Assembly (NCBI GenBank): GCA_947501555.1
Contig: CANMWG010000003.1
Coordinates: forward strand, 1 to 64,000
Direction of reading: 5' to 3'
Origin: an uncultured Paracoccaceae bacterium
Lineage (GTDB): Bacteria; Pseudomonadota; Alphaproteobacteria; Rhodobacterales; Rhodobacteraceae
Length of the DNA stretch: 64,000 nt
In this document: positions 26,099 through 35,010 of the stretch, one piece after another
How the letters are laid out: every line of letters begins with the position of its first letter
Numbering within the stretch: the first letter of the stretch is position 1
Notes under the pieces: generated by a model
The model's input: only the letters and a program-made list of their open reading frames with translations
What the model was told of the DNA's origin: nothing
Databases searched by the model: none
Made by a program: the position numbers and the translations under genes

Positions 26099-27181
26099 TC
26101 ATTGATGACTTGCCGATGAAGCAGGCGCCGCTACCCCAACCGTTGCGGGGTGATCTGGCACGCCATTTAAGCTGTCATGCAAATGCTCGGACATATCCAT
26201 GCCAATGATCCGCTTGCGACGGGACAAAAATATCTTCGACCACCCATGCCAATTGCCAATTGAAGGGGCGTCCACATTTTGCGGAAACCGGGCGCGCCAA
26301 CCGTCAGGCATGGGCACCCCACAGTCAGACAAGCGGTCCAACATCCAGACCAGTGGAATATTTGACAATGGGCGTGCATCCGGAAAATCACCAACCTGCC
26401 CGCCAACGTCGGCATGATTGCCGCGAAACCAGACCTGCTCCATGTTTCCAGTCCAACCTGGCGGGCAGGTCCACATAACCGGGGCATAGGCCTCACGGCG
26501 TTCATCCAAGGCGAGCGCATGAAAACCGTTGCGAATGTGATCGCCCAAAGTGTGGTTATGGAAATTATGCTGGGACTGCGCCCAACGCCAAACAATTGGC
26601 AGTCGGAGCCCAAGCGCCTTGACCGTATCCCAGACGGCAACGGCTTCAATCTGCACGTCAGGATGGCAGTAGTGTTCGCGAAAAGCCTGCACCGTCGGGC
26701 TGCGTGCGCCAATCCGGTAGTGGCGATAGGCTTGGCGAATGGCCCGAACGGTGGCGCAATCCGACTTCACCAAACCGACCAGATCAATGACACCCGCCAA
26801 TGAACGAACCGCATATGCACCACGTGAATAGCCGATCAAGACAATCTGATCACCCGGCCGATAGCGGGATGCAACGACACCATATGCGCGCTCAATTTGG
26901 CGATTGATGCCTTTGCCAGTCATGACATCCCAAGTGCCGCGCCAATCGCGCCATTGGATACCGGCCTCATAATAGACAGTCAGATTTGCGCTTTTGCTCA
27001 CCTCTTTGAGCAGCTTGAATGTCAGGCCGGCATTCGTCTCGTGTCCCGCCTCAAGCGAGGACATCGTACCATCAAGGATCACAACATGTGTGGCAGACCC
27101 GCGTTTGCGGCCTCCACCCTCTTCGGTGCGCGCCCGGCGCCCAAAGAGCCCAAAGAGCCAGTCACGCAGCGGCACTGTCAT
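26099..27181 (-). CDS. DUF2235 hydrolase (alpha/beta, Tle1-like catalytic domain)
   Basis: 360 residues from the ATG at 27181; an in-phase ATG at 27265 lies inside the upstream gene and is disfavoured. The DUF2235 core has VVILDGTMSSLEAG, YYEAGIQ, GYSRGAYAVRSLAGVI (nucleophile Ser in GxSxG) and VWDTVKALG. The family includes phospholipase-type T6SS effectors as well as cytosolic hydrolases of unknown substrate; no T6SS gene, signal peptide or immunity gene is seen here. It overlaps the 3' end of the CoxL-like gene by 20 bp and so is probably coupled to it. Confidence 0.85.
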   Translation of the reverse strand: MTVPLRDWLFGLFGRRARTEEGGGRKRGSATHVVILDGTMSSLEAGHETNAGLTFKLLKEVSKSANLTVYYEAGIQWRDWRGTWDVMTGKGINRQIERAYGVVASRYRPGDQIVLIGYSRGAYAVRSLAGVIDLVGLVKSDCATVRAIRQAYRHYRIGARSPTVQAFREHYCHPDVQIEAVAVWDTVKALGLRLPIVWRWAQSQHNFHNHTLGDHIRNGFHALALDERREAYAPVMWTCPPGWTGNMEQVWFRGNHADVGGQVGDFPDARPLSNIPLVWMLDRLSDCGVPMPDGWRARFPQNVDAPSIGNWHGWSKIFLSRRKRIIGMDMSEHLHDSLNGVPDHPATVGVAAPASSASHQ

Positions 27182-29462
27182 CCTTCGCGGCCTGAATGGC
27201 CTGCCAAACACGATGCGGGGTAAACGGCATGTCAACATGACGGACGCCAACATCCCAAAGCGCATCGATCACGGCATTGCTAAGCGCAGCCAACGCGCCG
27301 ACTGTGCCCGCCTCACCGCAGCCCTTCATGCCCATCGGGTTGTATAGCGACGGGGTACATTCTGTCGAAAAACCGATCATGGGGATATCATCCGCACGTG
27401 GCATCCCATAGTCCATAAAACTTGCGGTGAGCAATTGGCCATTTTCATCAAAAACCGTATGCTCTGTCAGGGCTTGTCCGATGCCTTGGGCGACCCCACC
27501 ATGGACCTGGCCCTCTGCCAGCATCGGATTGATAAGATTACCAAAATCATCGACAACCGTGTAGCGGTCAACCGTCACGACACCGGTGTCTGGATCAATC
27601 TCAACTTCTGTAACATGGGCGCCATTTGGAAAGCTGCGATTGTCCAATGTAATGCGCGCAGACTGGCGTAACAGGTCATCGCGACCCGCAGCACGGGCCA
27701 TATCGGCGACCTCCAACATGGTTGGGGTCAGGTTCGATCCAGCGATGCGGAACTGTTCATCGTCGAAGCTGACAGAAACCGCATCAACATCTTCCGCATC
27801 TGCCAAAAACGCTGAAAACGCATCAACAATCACATCCACCGTAGCCAAAGTCGCGGTGTTCTGCACTGTCACAGACCGAGACCCGCCCGTGCCACCGCCC
27901 GTCGCAATTCGGTCACTGTCCCCTTGCACTACGGAAATCTGATCCGCCGGAATACCGGTCTGATCGGACAGGAACTGGGCATAAACCGTCTCATGTCCTT
28001 GGCCGTTTGACTGGGTGCCCACATAAATAACCGCCCCTTCGTCAACAAATTCCACCGTCGTTGTCTCAGACGGATCGCCTAGGATGCTCTCAATGTAATA
28101 GCAAAGCCCCTGCCCGCGCAGTTTCCCCGCCGCGGCAGAACCCGCCTTGCGGGCGGCAAACCCATCGCGATCTGCCTTTTCGGCGGCACTGGCCAGCACC
28201 ATGGCAAAATCACCCACATCATAGGTTACGCCAGACACCGTGGTATATGGGAACTGTGCTGGCACAATAAAATTCTTCTCCCGCAACTGCCAAGGATCAA
28301 CACCCAATTGGCGGGCAGCTTCATCCATCATCCGTTCGAGGATGAACATCGCTTCGGGCCGCCCTGCCCCACGATACGCATCAACAGGTGTGGTATTGGT
28401 AAAGATGCCGCGCGTCCGCATATAGGCGGTCTGCACATCATAGGTGCCCATCAGCACTTTTGAGAACAGATCGGTCTGTACACCCTGACCAAATTGGGAA
28501 TTATAGGCCCCCATATTTGCAATCGTATCAATATGATAGGCCGTGATGCGATGGTCCGCGTCAAAGGCAAGCGTGGCGCGGGTGGTCAGATCGCGGCCGG
28601 CATTGTCGGTCAGCATCGCCTCGGTGCGTTCAGACATCCAACGGACCGGACGGCCTAGAACGAGGGTGGCATGAGCCGCGCAAAAGGGTTCGTGATAGCG
28701 CATCGCCTTCATGCCAAAGCCGCCGCCAACATCTGGGTTGGTGACGCGCACATCCTCAGGCTTTAGGCCAAAATGACGGGCCAGATCGGCCTTCTTGCCC
28801 CAGACCCCTTGCCCGTTAAAGGCCACATGTAACCGGCCGTCCTCGACCTCGGCATAACAGCCGCGCGGCTCCATCGCATTCACGATCACGCGGTTATCAA
28901 AGACGTCCGTGGTAACCACATGGGCAGCCGCAGAAATCGCCGCCTTTGCACCGGGCTCATCGCCCATTTCCCAATCGAATGCCAAATTTTCAGGGGCTTC
29001 GGGATGAATGACATCTCCGCCCACGACCAGATCAACGTGGACCGGCAGATCATCAATTTCCAATTCAACCACATCGGCGGCATCCCTTGCGGCCAAGATG
29101 CTGTCTGCGACAATCATCACAACAGGCTCTCCGACATGGCGGACGCGATCACGCGCCAGAAGAGGGCGTTCAGGGGCAGCACCCTTAGTGCCATCGCGGT
29201 TTGTAATGGTAAAACCACCCAGGCCAATCTTGACACCCGCAGCGATCAGATCATCAGCCGTAACCACCAGATGGACACCGGGCATCGCGCGGGCATCTGC
29301 CACATCCAGGGCCGTAATCTGACCATGGGCCACGGTACTGCGCACAAAAAAAGCATGCAGCGCGTCCTCAGGGGCGATGTCATCGACATAACGGCCCTGG
29401 CCGGTCAAAAAGCGTTGATCTTCAACCCGTGTGACCGATTGGCTCTTGCCAAATTTTTCCAT
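27162..29462 (-). CDS. Molybdopterin-binding subunit of a xanthine-oxidase-family dehydrogenase (form II CoxL-like)
   Basis: 766 residues, full length for the large Mo subunit. N-terminal SVTRVEDQRFLTGQGRYVDD, GGGFGMKA (molybdopterin contact) and the active-site loop AYRGAGR at residues 362-368, which is the form II type (true CO dehydrogenases have AYRCSFR). The C-terminus has GCGEAGTVGALAALSNAV with the conserved active-site Glu. The enzyme should oxidise an aldehyde, aromatic or purine; CO is unlikely. The FAD and iron-sulfur subunits needed for electron transfer are not adjacent: a 280-bp spacer lies upstream and DUF2235 downstream. Confidence 0.93.
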   Translation of the reverse strand: MEKFGKSQSVTRVEDQRFLTGQGRYVDDIAPEDALHAFFVRSTVAHGQITALDVADARAMPGVHLVVTADDLIAAGVKIGLGGFTITNRDGTKGAAPERPLLARDRVRHVGEPVVMIVADSILAARDAADVVELEIDDLPVHVDLVVGGDVIHPEAPENLAFDWEMGDEPGAKAAISAAAHVVTTDVFDNRVIVNAMEPRGCYAEVEDGRLHVAFNGQGVWGKKADLARHFGLKPEDVRVTNPDVGGGFGMKAMRYHEPFCAAHATLVLGRPVRWMSERTEAMLTDNAGRDLTTRATLAFDADHRITAYHIDTIANMGAYNSQFGQGVQTDLFSKVLMGTYDVQTAYMRTRGIFTNTTPVDAYRGAGRPEAMFILERMMDEAARQLGVDPWQLREKNFIVPAQFPYTTVSGVTYDVGDFAMVLASAAEKADRDGFAARKAGSAAAGKLRGQGLCYYIESILGDPSETTTVEFVDEGAVIYVGTQSNGQGHETVYAQFLSDQTGIPADQISVVQGDSDRIATGGGTGGSRSVTVQNTATLATVDVIVDAFSAFLADAEDVDAVSVSFDDEQFRIAGSNLTPTMLEVADMARAAGRDDLLRQSARITLDNRSFPNGAHVTEVEIDPDTGVVTVDRYTVVDDFGNLINPMLAEGQVHGGVAQGIGQALTEHTVFDENGQLLTASFMDYGMPRADDIPMIGFSTECTPSLYNPMGMKGCGEAGTVGALAALSNAVIDALWDVGVRHVDMPFTPHRVWQAIQAAKDDSAAA

Positions 29463-29593
29463 GCTTCCCTCGCATCTAATCTCTTGCAGACCCTAGCGGT
29501 CGATCAGGTCTTGTCCAGCATCATCCGTCATTTCGTTGGATGCAATTTCATATTGGGCCGCATCAAGGCAGAAAGGTCCCGACATGGGCAATG

Positions 29594-29617
29594 TTGAAAT
29601 TATATCATGCATTTCAA
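29594..29617. promoter_or_regulatory. Dyad in the coxL-like / lipoprotein spacer
   Basis: TTGAAAT and ATTTCAA form perfect 7-bp arms around a 10-bp AT-rich centre in the 280-bp divergent spacer. This is the layout of a repressor or activator operator that could serve either gene. The regulator is unknown. Confidence 0.4.
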
Positions 29618-29742
29618 TATGTTAAAAATTCTCTTGGAAAAAATACGGCGCAACCAAGAATAAACCAACACATCCCTGCGTAACCTTAACAACTGACGGA
29701 GCAGCCGGCAGCATACAGGCAACACGACAAGGAGCGCCCTTT

Positions 29743-30120
29743 ATGAAACTATCAATCATCGCACTTTCGGCCATCATCGGGCTGTCCGCATGTGACGCCT
29801 ATGCGGGCGGCCATACAGCAGCCCCTGTCGCCCAATCAAACGGGATTCTGGTCAATGATGTAGGTATGAGCCTCTACACATTCGATCCAGATACCGCGTC
29901 CTCATCGGCTTGTAACGGGGGATGTGCTGCAAATTGGCCACCGCTCGTAGCACCTGCCGACGCCGATGAGGCCGGTCTTTTCACGACGATCTCACGCGAT
30001 GACGGGTCAAAGCAATGGGCCTATGATGGGCAGCCACTCTACCTCTGGATCAATGACCGGACCCCCGGCGACACAACAGGCGATGGTGTCGGTGGCAACT
30101 GGCACCTCGCACGCCCCTAA
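29743..30120 (+). CDS. COG4315-type predicted lipoprotein
   Basis: 125 residues. Signal peptide with lipobox LSAC, so the Cys at residue 17 should be lipidated. The body has two copies of the COG4315 motif: GILVNDVGMSLYTFDPD with CNGGCAANWPPL, and GSKQWAYDGQPLYLWINDRTPGD, ending GNWHLARP. The function of this family is unknown. An AAGGAG site precedes the start and a terminator follows directly, so it is probably a single-gene unit. Confidence 0.9.
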   Translation: MKLSIIALSAIIGLSACDAYAGGHTAAPVAQSNGILVNDVGMSLYTFDPDTASSSACNGGCAANWPPLVAPADADEAGLFTTISRDDGSKQWAYDGQPLYLWINDRTPGDTTGDGVGGNWHLARP

Positions 30121-30144
30121 ACGCATCTCCCGTTCTCTCCCCGG

Positions 30145-30183
30145 AAGGTCTGTATCAGCAATGACGCAGGCCTTTTGGTTTTT
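30145..30183 (+). terminator. Rho-independent terminator after the COG4315 gene
   Basis: AAGGTCTG (30145-30152) pairs with CAGGCCTT (30167-30174) with one G-T pair, followed by TTGGTTTTT. It separates the lipoprotein gene from the convergent DUF3592 gene. Confidence 0.7.
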
Positions 30184-30186
30184 GGG

Positions 30187-30948
30187 TTAAGTGCGGGGCA
30201 CCTTTGGCAGATTGCTTTCGACCTCATGCTGTGGGCCCACATCGCCCTCCCAAACGCTATACCCTTTGCGGACATAGACATTGATCTCAGCGCCGACACC
30301 GATCGCCCGTAACTTACCAATCTTATGGGTAAGGCTTTCGCCAGTCACTCCGTCAGCGGTGCGCCATTGCATATAGCCATTGCCAGAGGGACGGCCGGAA
30401 TTCTTCGTTTCGACAACACGGCTGACCTTCGCAACGGCGCGGTATCCCAACCGACGGGTGAGAACAGCCTTGTTAACCTTCCCACCCAAAAACCAAAGCG
30501 CCACAAGTGACACCAAACCCGCGACACCGGCCATAACCTGCGCCATCACAGCGTTATCTCGCTTTTCACCAACATAGGTTTCAAATTCATGGGGATCATG
30601 CGGCAGATATCGGATGTCCACCGTTTCTCCGGGAGCCACCCGACGGTGGTAACTGCGCGACACCTCGCTTTCGCGCGTCACTGTCTGTTGGTCAGCATCA
30701 AACCGAAAGGTAATGTAATAGTCATCGTCATCCCCGCTTCGATCCACCCGCCGCGCGATAACCTGAGCCTCAGCAACGACACCAATGCGCTCAAACTGCG
30801 CAGCAGATTGATATGCAAAGATGCTAATTAGCGTAACGACAACGGAAACAAGGGCTGCAATCACGCTAAACGCACCCCTGTTGGCCCAAAACAACGACAT
30901 CCACGATCGCGGCGCGGTTCGATTGTGTTTCGGCGGTACGTGTTTCAT
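30187..30948 (-). CDS. DUF3592 membrane protein
   Basis: 253 residues. Start at 30948 is chosen because GGGAGG lies 7 bases upstream; a GTG six codons earlier is possible. There are two membrane spans (about 22-50, and SLVALWFLGGKV near 145-165). Between them is the DUF3592 beta domain (VARRVDRSGDDDDYYITFRFDADQQTV and GETVDIRYLPHDP), and a second similar beta segment follows the second span. Function unknown. Convergent with the lipoprotein gene. Confidence 0.82.
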   Translation of the reverse strand: MKHVPPKHNRTAPRSWMSLFWANRGAFSVIAALVSVVVTLISIFAYQSAAQFERIGVVAEAQVIARRVDRSGDDDDYYITFRFDADQQTVTRESEVSRSYHRRVAPGETVDIRYLPHDPHEFETYVGEKRDNAVMAQVMAGVAGLVSLVALWFLGGKVNKAVLTRRLGYRAVAKVSRVVETKNSGRPSGNGYMQWRTADGVTGESLTHKIGKLRAIGVGAEINVYVRKGYSVWEGDVGPQHEVESNLPKVPRT

Positions 30949-31057
30949 CACCTGCCTCCCTGCCACGTTAGCTTAGAAGGCACGACTGCCGCCGGAAACC
31001 CTTTTCCTTCCGCGCAGCCTCCGTTATCTGACGGACAACGCAGGAGACATGCAGGCC

Positions 31058-34000
31058 ATGGCCATGGAAAAGACATTCGACGCAAAAACAGCTGAACCGC
31101 GCATCTACAAGATGTGGGAAGAGGCCGGTGCATTCCGCGCAGGGGCCAATGCCACGCGCGATGAAACCTTCACCATCATGCTGCCGCCCCCCAATGTCAC
31201 AGGCCACCTGCATGTGGGGCACGCATTCAGCCAAACGCTGATGGATATCCTGACTCGCTGGAAACGGATGCAAGGCTATGACACGCTCTGGCAACCGGGG
31301 CTGGATCACGCGGGCATCGCGGTGCAGCTGATGGTCGAAAAACATCTGGCCGAAACCCAGCAACCCAAGCGCACCGAATTGGGCCGCGAGAAATTCCTTG
31401 AGAAAGTCTGGGAATGGAAGGCCGACAATGGTGGGATGATCGAACAGCAAGGGCGGCGGCTGGGCAATTCGCTGGATTGGGAACGCTCGGCCTTCACCAT
31501 GTCCGGGGCCAGCAGCGCGCCCTCAGGTGAAAAGCCCGGCAACTTCCATGACGCCGTGCTCAAAGTCTTTGTCGATATGTACAACAAAGACCTGATCTAT
31601 CGCGGCAAGCGGTTGGTCAACTGGGACCCGCATTTTGAAACCGCCATCTCCGACCTCGAAGTCGAAAACATCGAAGTCGACGGCCACATGTGGCACTTCA
31701 AATACCCGCTGGCCGGTGGAGAAACCTACGAATATGTCGAGAAAGACGAAGACGGCAACGTGACCCTGCGCGAAACGCGTGACTATATCGCCATCGCGAC
31801 AACCCGACCTGAAACCATGCTGGGCGACGGGGCCGTGGCCGTGAACCCCAAGGATGAACGCTATGCGCCCATCGTCGGCAAGCTCTGCGAAATCCCTGTT
31901 GGGCCAAAGGAACAGCGGCGCCTGATCCCGATCATCACCGACCCCTACCCCGATATGGATTTCGGGTCAGGTGCGGTGAAAATCACCGGCGCGCATGATT
32001 TCAACGACTACGAAGTCGCCAAACGCGGCAACATCCCGATGTATGCGCTTATGGACACCAAAGGGCACATGCGCGCCGACGGCAAACCCTATACTGAGGA
32101 AGCCGCCACCGCCCAGCGCATCGCGAACGGTGAAGAGGGTTTTGACGAAAACAAAATCGCCGCCATGAACATGGTCCCCGAAGAATACCGCGGGTTGGAC
32201 CGGTTCGAGGCGCGCAAAAAGGTGATCGAAGACATCACGTCCGAAGGCAACGCCGTGATGATCCCCAACCCGGCCCATGGTGGAGGCCCCGGGTCGGGGT
32301 CCGGGGCTGCGTCGGACAATGATGCGGACCGCAGTCCCGGACGTGATCCGGGACCTCAACCCGCACCCGAGTTCATCCCTTACGTCGAAAACAAAAAAAT
32401 CATGCAGCCACAGGCCGAACGCGGCGGCACGGTGATCGAGCCTGCACTGACCGACCAATGGTTCGTTGACGCCGAAAAGGTCGTCGGCCCAGCGCTGGAC
32501 GCGGTCAAGGAAGGCCGGACCAAGATCATGCCGGAAAGCGGCGAAAAAGTGTACTACCACTGGCTGGAAAACATCGAACCATGGTGCATCTCGCGCCAGC
32601 TTTGGTGGGGGCACCAGATTCCGGTCTGGTATGGCTTAGCTGTTTCGGAGACCAGCCCCGAGTTGCAAAGTGATGGGCACGGACGCGTTTCCGTCGACAT
32701 TTATCAGCATGCGGAAACCGGTCAACTAGCTTGGGAAGAGCGCTTTTGCGCGGCATCTGAAGATGAAGCACGTCAAATGGCTGCTGTATACGCGAACGAA
32801 CGTATTCCAGAACATTTCAAATATGTGAGCGTTTTTGAAAACTATGCCGCGGCCATGTCATTTGGGAAAAAGAACCCTGATCACTATTGCATCTACCGCG
32901 ACCCCGACGTCCTCGACACATGGTTCTCCTCCGGCCTCTGGCCCTTCGGCACCCTCGGCTGGCCCGAACAAACCGATGAGCTGGCCAAATACTTCCCCGG
33001 CGACGTGCTTGTCACCGGCCAAGACATCCTGTTCTTCTGGGTCGCCCGCATGATGATGATGTCCGAGGCGGTGATGGACGACATCCCCTTCCACACGGTC
33101 TATCTGCACCAACTGGTCCGGGACGCGCAGGGCAAGAAAATGTCCAAAACCACCGGCAACGTCATCGACCCGCTAGATATGATCGACGCCTACGGAGCCG
33201 ACGCGCTGCGCTTTTCCAACGCGCAAATGGCGGCCTTGGGCGGCGTGCTGAAAATCTCTGAGGACCGGATCAAAGGCTACCGGAACTTCACCACCAAGCT
33301 GTGGAACGCCTTCAGCTTCGCCGATCACTACGCCATCCCCTACCCCGGCGATCCCGTGCGACCACAGGCCACGCAAACGCTGAACAAATGGATCATCGGC
33401 GAGGTTGGCAAAGTGCGCGAGGTCGTTGATGAAGCACTCGCAGCCTACCGGTTCAACGACGCCGCCGACGCGCTTTACGCCTTCACATGGGGCAAGGTCT
33501 GCGACTGGTATCTGGAATTCTCCAAACCGATCCTGCAAGGCGAAGACGCCGCCGCAAAACTGGAAACCGAACAAACCCTGCGCTGGGTGCTGGACCAATG
33601 CCTGATCCTGCTGCACCCTATCATGCCCTTCATCACAGAAGAGCTCTGGGGGCTCGCGGGCACCCGGTCCAAAATGCTGGTCCACGCCGATTGGCCCACC
33701 TACGGGGCCGAGATGGTCGATGCAGACGCCGACCGCGAAATGAACTGGGTGATCGGGCTGATCGACAACGTGCGCTCCGCCCGCGCGCAGGTGCACGTCC
33801 CCGCAGGGGCCAAAGTGCCGCTGCTGGTCACCGGACTTGATGCCAAAGGGCAATCGGCTTGGGACAATAATGCGGTACTAATCCAGCGGCTCGCCCGGAT
33901 CGAAAGCCTCGGGCACGTCGACGCCTTCCCCAAAGGCTGCGTGACGATCCCCATGGACGGCGGCACCTTCGGCATCCCACTGGAAGGGCTGATCGACGTC

Positions 34001-34204
34001 GCATCCGAGATCGCAAGGCTGGAAAAGACACTGCAGAAGCTGGGCAAAGAACTGGGGGGGCTCCGGGGCCGGTTGAACAACCCCAAATTCGCAGCCTCCG
34101 CACCGGATGAGGTTGTGGCCGAGGCCAAAGAAAACCTGCGCTTGCGCGAAGGGGAAGAGGCCGAAATCAAAGCCGCGATGGCACGGTTGCAAGAACTGGG
34201 TTGA
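31058..34204 (+). CDS. valS: Valyl-tRNA synthetase
   Basis: Charges tRNA-Val. From the ATG at 31058 it has 1048 residues, on the long side for the family. Class I motifs are intact: HLHVGH at 50-55 and KMSKT near 694-698; the editing domain (TTRPETMLGDGAVAV), WCISRQLWWGHQIPVW, DVLDTWFSSGLWP, the anticodon-binding helices and the C-terminal coiled coil are present. The start has GGAG 11 bases upstream; ATG at 31049 has only 2. Two oddities: a Gly/Pro/Asp-rich insert near residues 405-440 encoded by palindromic DNA, and a segment near 527-607 with lower GC and different codon choice. Confidence 0.96.
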   Translation: MAMEKTFDAKTAEPRIYKMWEEAGAFRAGANATRDETFTIMLPPPNVTGHLHVGHAFSQTLMDILTRWKRMQGYDTLWQPGLDHAGIAVQLMVEKHLAETQQPKRTELGREKFLEKVWEWKADNGGMIEQQGRRLGNSLDWERSAFTMSGASSAPSGEKPGNFHDAVLKVFVDMYNKDLIYRGKRLVNWDPHFETAISDLEVENIEVDGHMWHFKYPLAGGETYEYVEKDEDGNVTLRETRDYIAIATTRPETMLGDGAVAVNPKDERYAPIVGKLCEIPVGPKEQRRLIPIITDPYPDMDFGSGAVKITGAHDFNDYEVAKRGNIPMYALMDTKGHMRADGKPYTEEAATAQRIANGEEGFDENKIAAMNMVPEEYRGLDRFEARKKVIEDITSEGNAVMIPNPAHGGGPGSGSGAASDNDADRSPGRDPGPQPAPEFIPYVENKKIMQPQAERGGTVIEPALTDQWFVDAEKVVGPALDAVKEGRTKIMPESGEKVYYHWLENIEPWCISRQLWWGHQIPVWYGLAVSETSPELQSDGHGRVSVDIYQHAETGQLAWEERFCAASEDEARQMAAVYANERIPEHFKYVSVFENYAAAMSFGKKNPDHYCIYRDPDVLDTWFSSGLWPFGTLGWPEQTDELAKYFPGDVLVTGQDILFFWVARMMMMSEAVMDDIPFHTVYLHQLVRDAQGKKMSKTTGNVIDPLDMIDAYGADALRFSNAQMAALGGVLKISEDRIKGYRNFTTKLWNAFSFADHYAIPYPGDPVRPQATQTLNKWIIGEVGKVREVVDEALAAYRFNDAADALYAFTWGKVCDWYLEFSKPILQGEDAAAKLETEQTLRWVLDQCLILLHPIMPFITEELWGLAGTRSKMLVHADWPTYGAEMVDADADREMNWVIGLIDNVRSARAQVHVPAGAKVPLLVTGLDAKGQSAWDNNAVLIQRLARIESLGHVDAFPKGCVTIPMDGGTFGIPLEGLIDVASEIARLEKTLQKLGKELGGLRGRLNNPKFAASAPDEVVAEAKENLRLREGEEAEIKAAMARLQELG
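32287..32354. repeat. Palindromic repeat element inside valS
   Basis: Three perfect inverted repeats follow each other in 68 bp: CCCCGG/CCGGGG (32287-32306), TGCGG-A-CCGCA (32323-32333) and GTCCCGGA-CGTGA-TCCGGGAC (32334-32354). The last matches the common alphaproteobacterial intergenic palindrome with the core GTCCCGGATCA...TCCGGGAC, as I recall it. Here it is read in frame and encodes GSGSGAASDNDADRSPGRDP. Confidence 0.7.
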
Positions 34205-34708
34205 ATGAAACGGATCGTCACCCTCCGCCCACCACGCGAGGGTGACGCCGCGATCCATTTCGAACATGCGCCCGAGGCTGAGATCGTGCGCATGTTTGGT
34301 GGCGACCCTGACAACCTACGAAAACCCAGCCTAACCTGGTCAGAAAACTGGGTTGCATGGCTCAGGGAGCATCGGTTCGGGCAAGTCATCCTCGCAGATG
34401 GCACTCTGGTGGGCGAGGTCCGGCTGCATCACTTCGACGACACCGACAACGCCGCCCGCCTTGCAATCGGCCTGTTCAGCACGGGTTACCTCAACCAAGG
34501 GATCGGACGGCAAGCGATCCAGCAAACACTGACCATTGCATTCAATGATTTCAAGCTAAAGCGCGTCGACCTACGGGTTCTCGCCTTTAACACCCGCGCC
34601 ATACGCTGTTATCAGGCCTGCGGGTTCACCCACATAGGTACCGAACAAATCGACATACGCGGCAAACCTGCCGACGAGTGGACCATGTCCTGCGAAAACC
34701 GCTCCTAA
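34205..34708 (+). CDS. GNAT acetyltransferase, RimJ/RimL-like
   Basis: 167 residues; the ATG follows the valS stop directly, so the two are likely cotranscribed. It has the GNAT layout: TLRPPREGDAAIHFEHAPEAEIVRMFGGDP at the N-terminus, VGEVRLHHFDDTDNAARLAIGLF, acetyl-CoA loop NQGIGRQAIQQTL, and VDLRVLAFNTRAIRCYQACGF. Likely acetylates an amino group of a small molecule or protein N-terminus; target unknown. Confidence 0.88.
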   Translation: MKRIVTLRPPREGDAAIHFEHAPEAEIVRMFGGDPDNLRKPSLTWSENWVAWLREHRFGQVILADGTLVGEVRLHHFDDTDNAARLAIGLFSTGYLNQGIGRQAIQQTLTIAFNDFKLKRVDLRVLAFNTRAIRCYQACGFTHIGTEQIDIRGKPADEWTMSCENRS

Positions 34709-34749
34709 TCATCTTTCTGTGTCCAATCAAACTTCCGCCGGAGGCATCC

Positions 34750-34965
34750 TCACGGCACGAAACGCTCCACAGCGCGCATCATCCCCAGCCCCTTATCATA
34801 GACCAGCGTCAAAATCCGACGCCCGCCCGGGCGGGCCACCTGCGGCACAGCGCGCAGCGCAACAGCGGCCCCGGAACTCATTAAAAACCCACGTCTGCTT
34901 ACCTTCACCGGGACCTCCTGCGCGGCCGACCGACGGGCAACCGCTTTGTTGCGAACGATTCTCAT
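34750..34965 (-). CDS. Very small protein with a Tat signal
   Basis: 71 residues from the ATG at 34965 (an in-phase ATG at 34986 is possible). A twin-arginine motif SRRGFLMSS is followed by a hydrophobic, alanine-rich stretch (GAAVALRAVPQVA). Only about 25-30 residues remain after a likely cleavage (GRRILTLVYDKGLGMMRAVERFVP). I recall similar small Tat-signal proteins in Roseobacter genomes but no function. It is divergent from the HisC-like gene with about 45 bp between starts. Confidence 0.65.
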   Translation of the reverse strand: MRIVRNKAVARRSAAQEVPVKVSRRGFLMSSGAAVALRAVPQVARPGGRRILTLVYDKGLGMMRAVERFVP

Positions 34966-35010
34966 ATAGGCACGCTTGCGCTGCATTCAAGACCCGGACT
35001 ATCAAGCCGC

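Noticed and set aside
26099..27181. DUF2235 protein as a T6SS effector
   Set aside because: No T6SS, VgrG, PAAR or immunity gene is in the window and there is no secretion signal; a cytosolic hydrolase is as likely.
27162..29462. True carbon monoxide dehydrogenase
   Set aside because: The active-site loop is AYRGAGR (form II), not AYRCSFR, and coxM/coxS are absent.
28920..29597. A 225-codon plus-strand frame opposite the coxL-like gene
   Set aside because: Overlaps a clear gene on the other strand and has no recognisable features or ribosome site.
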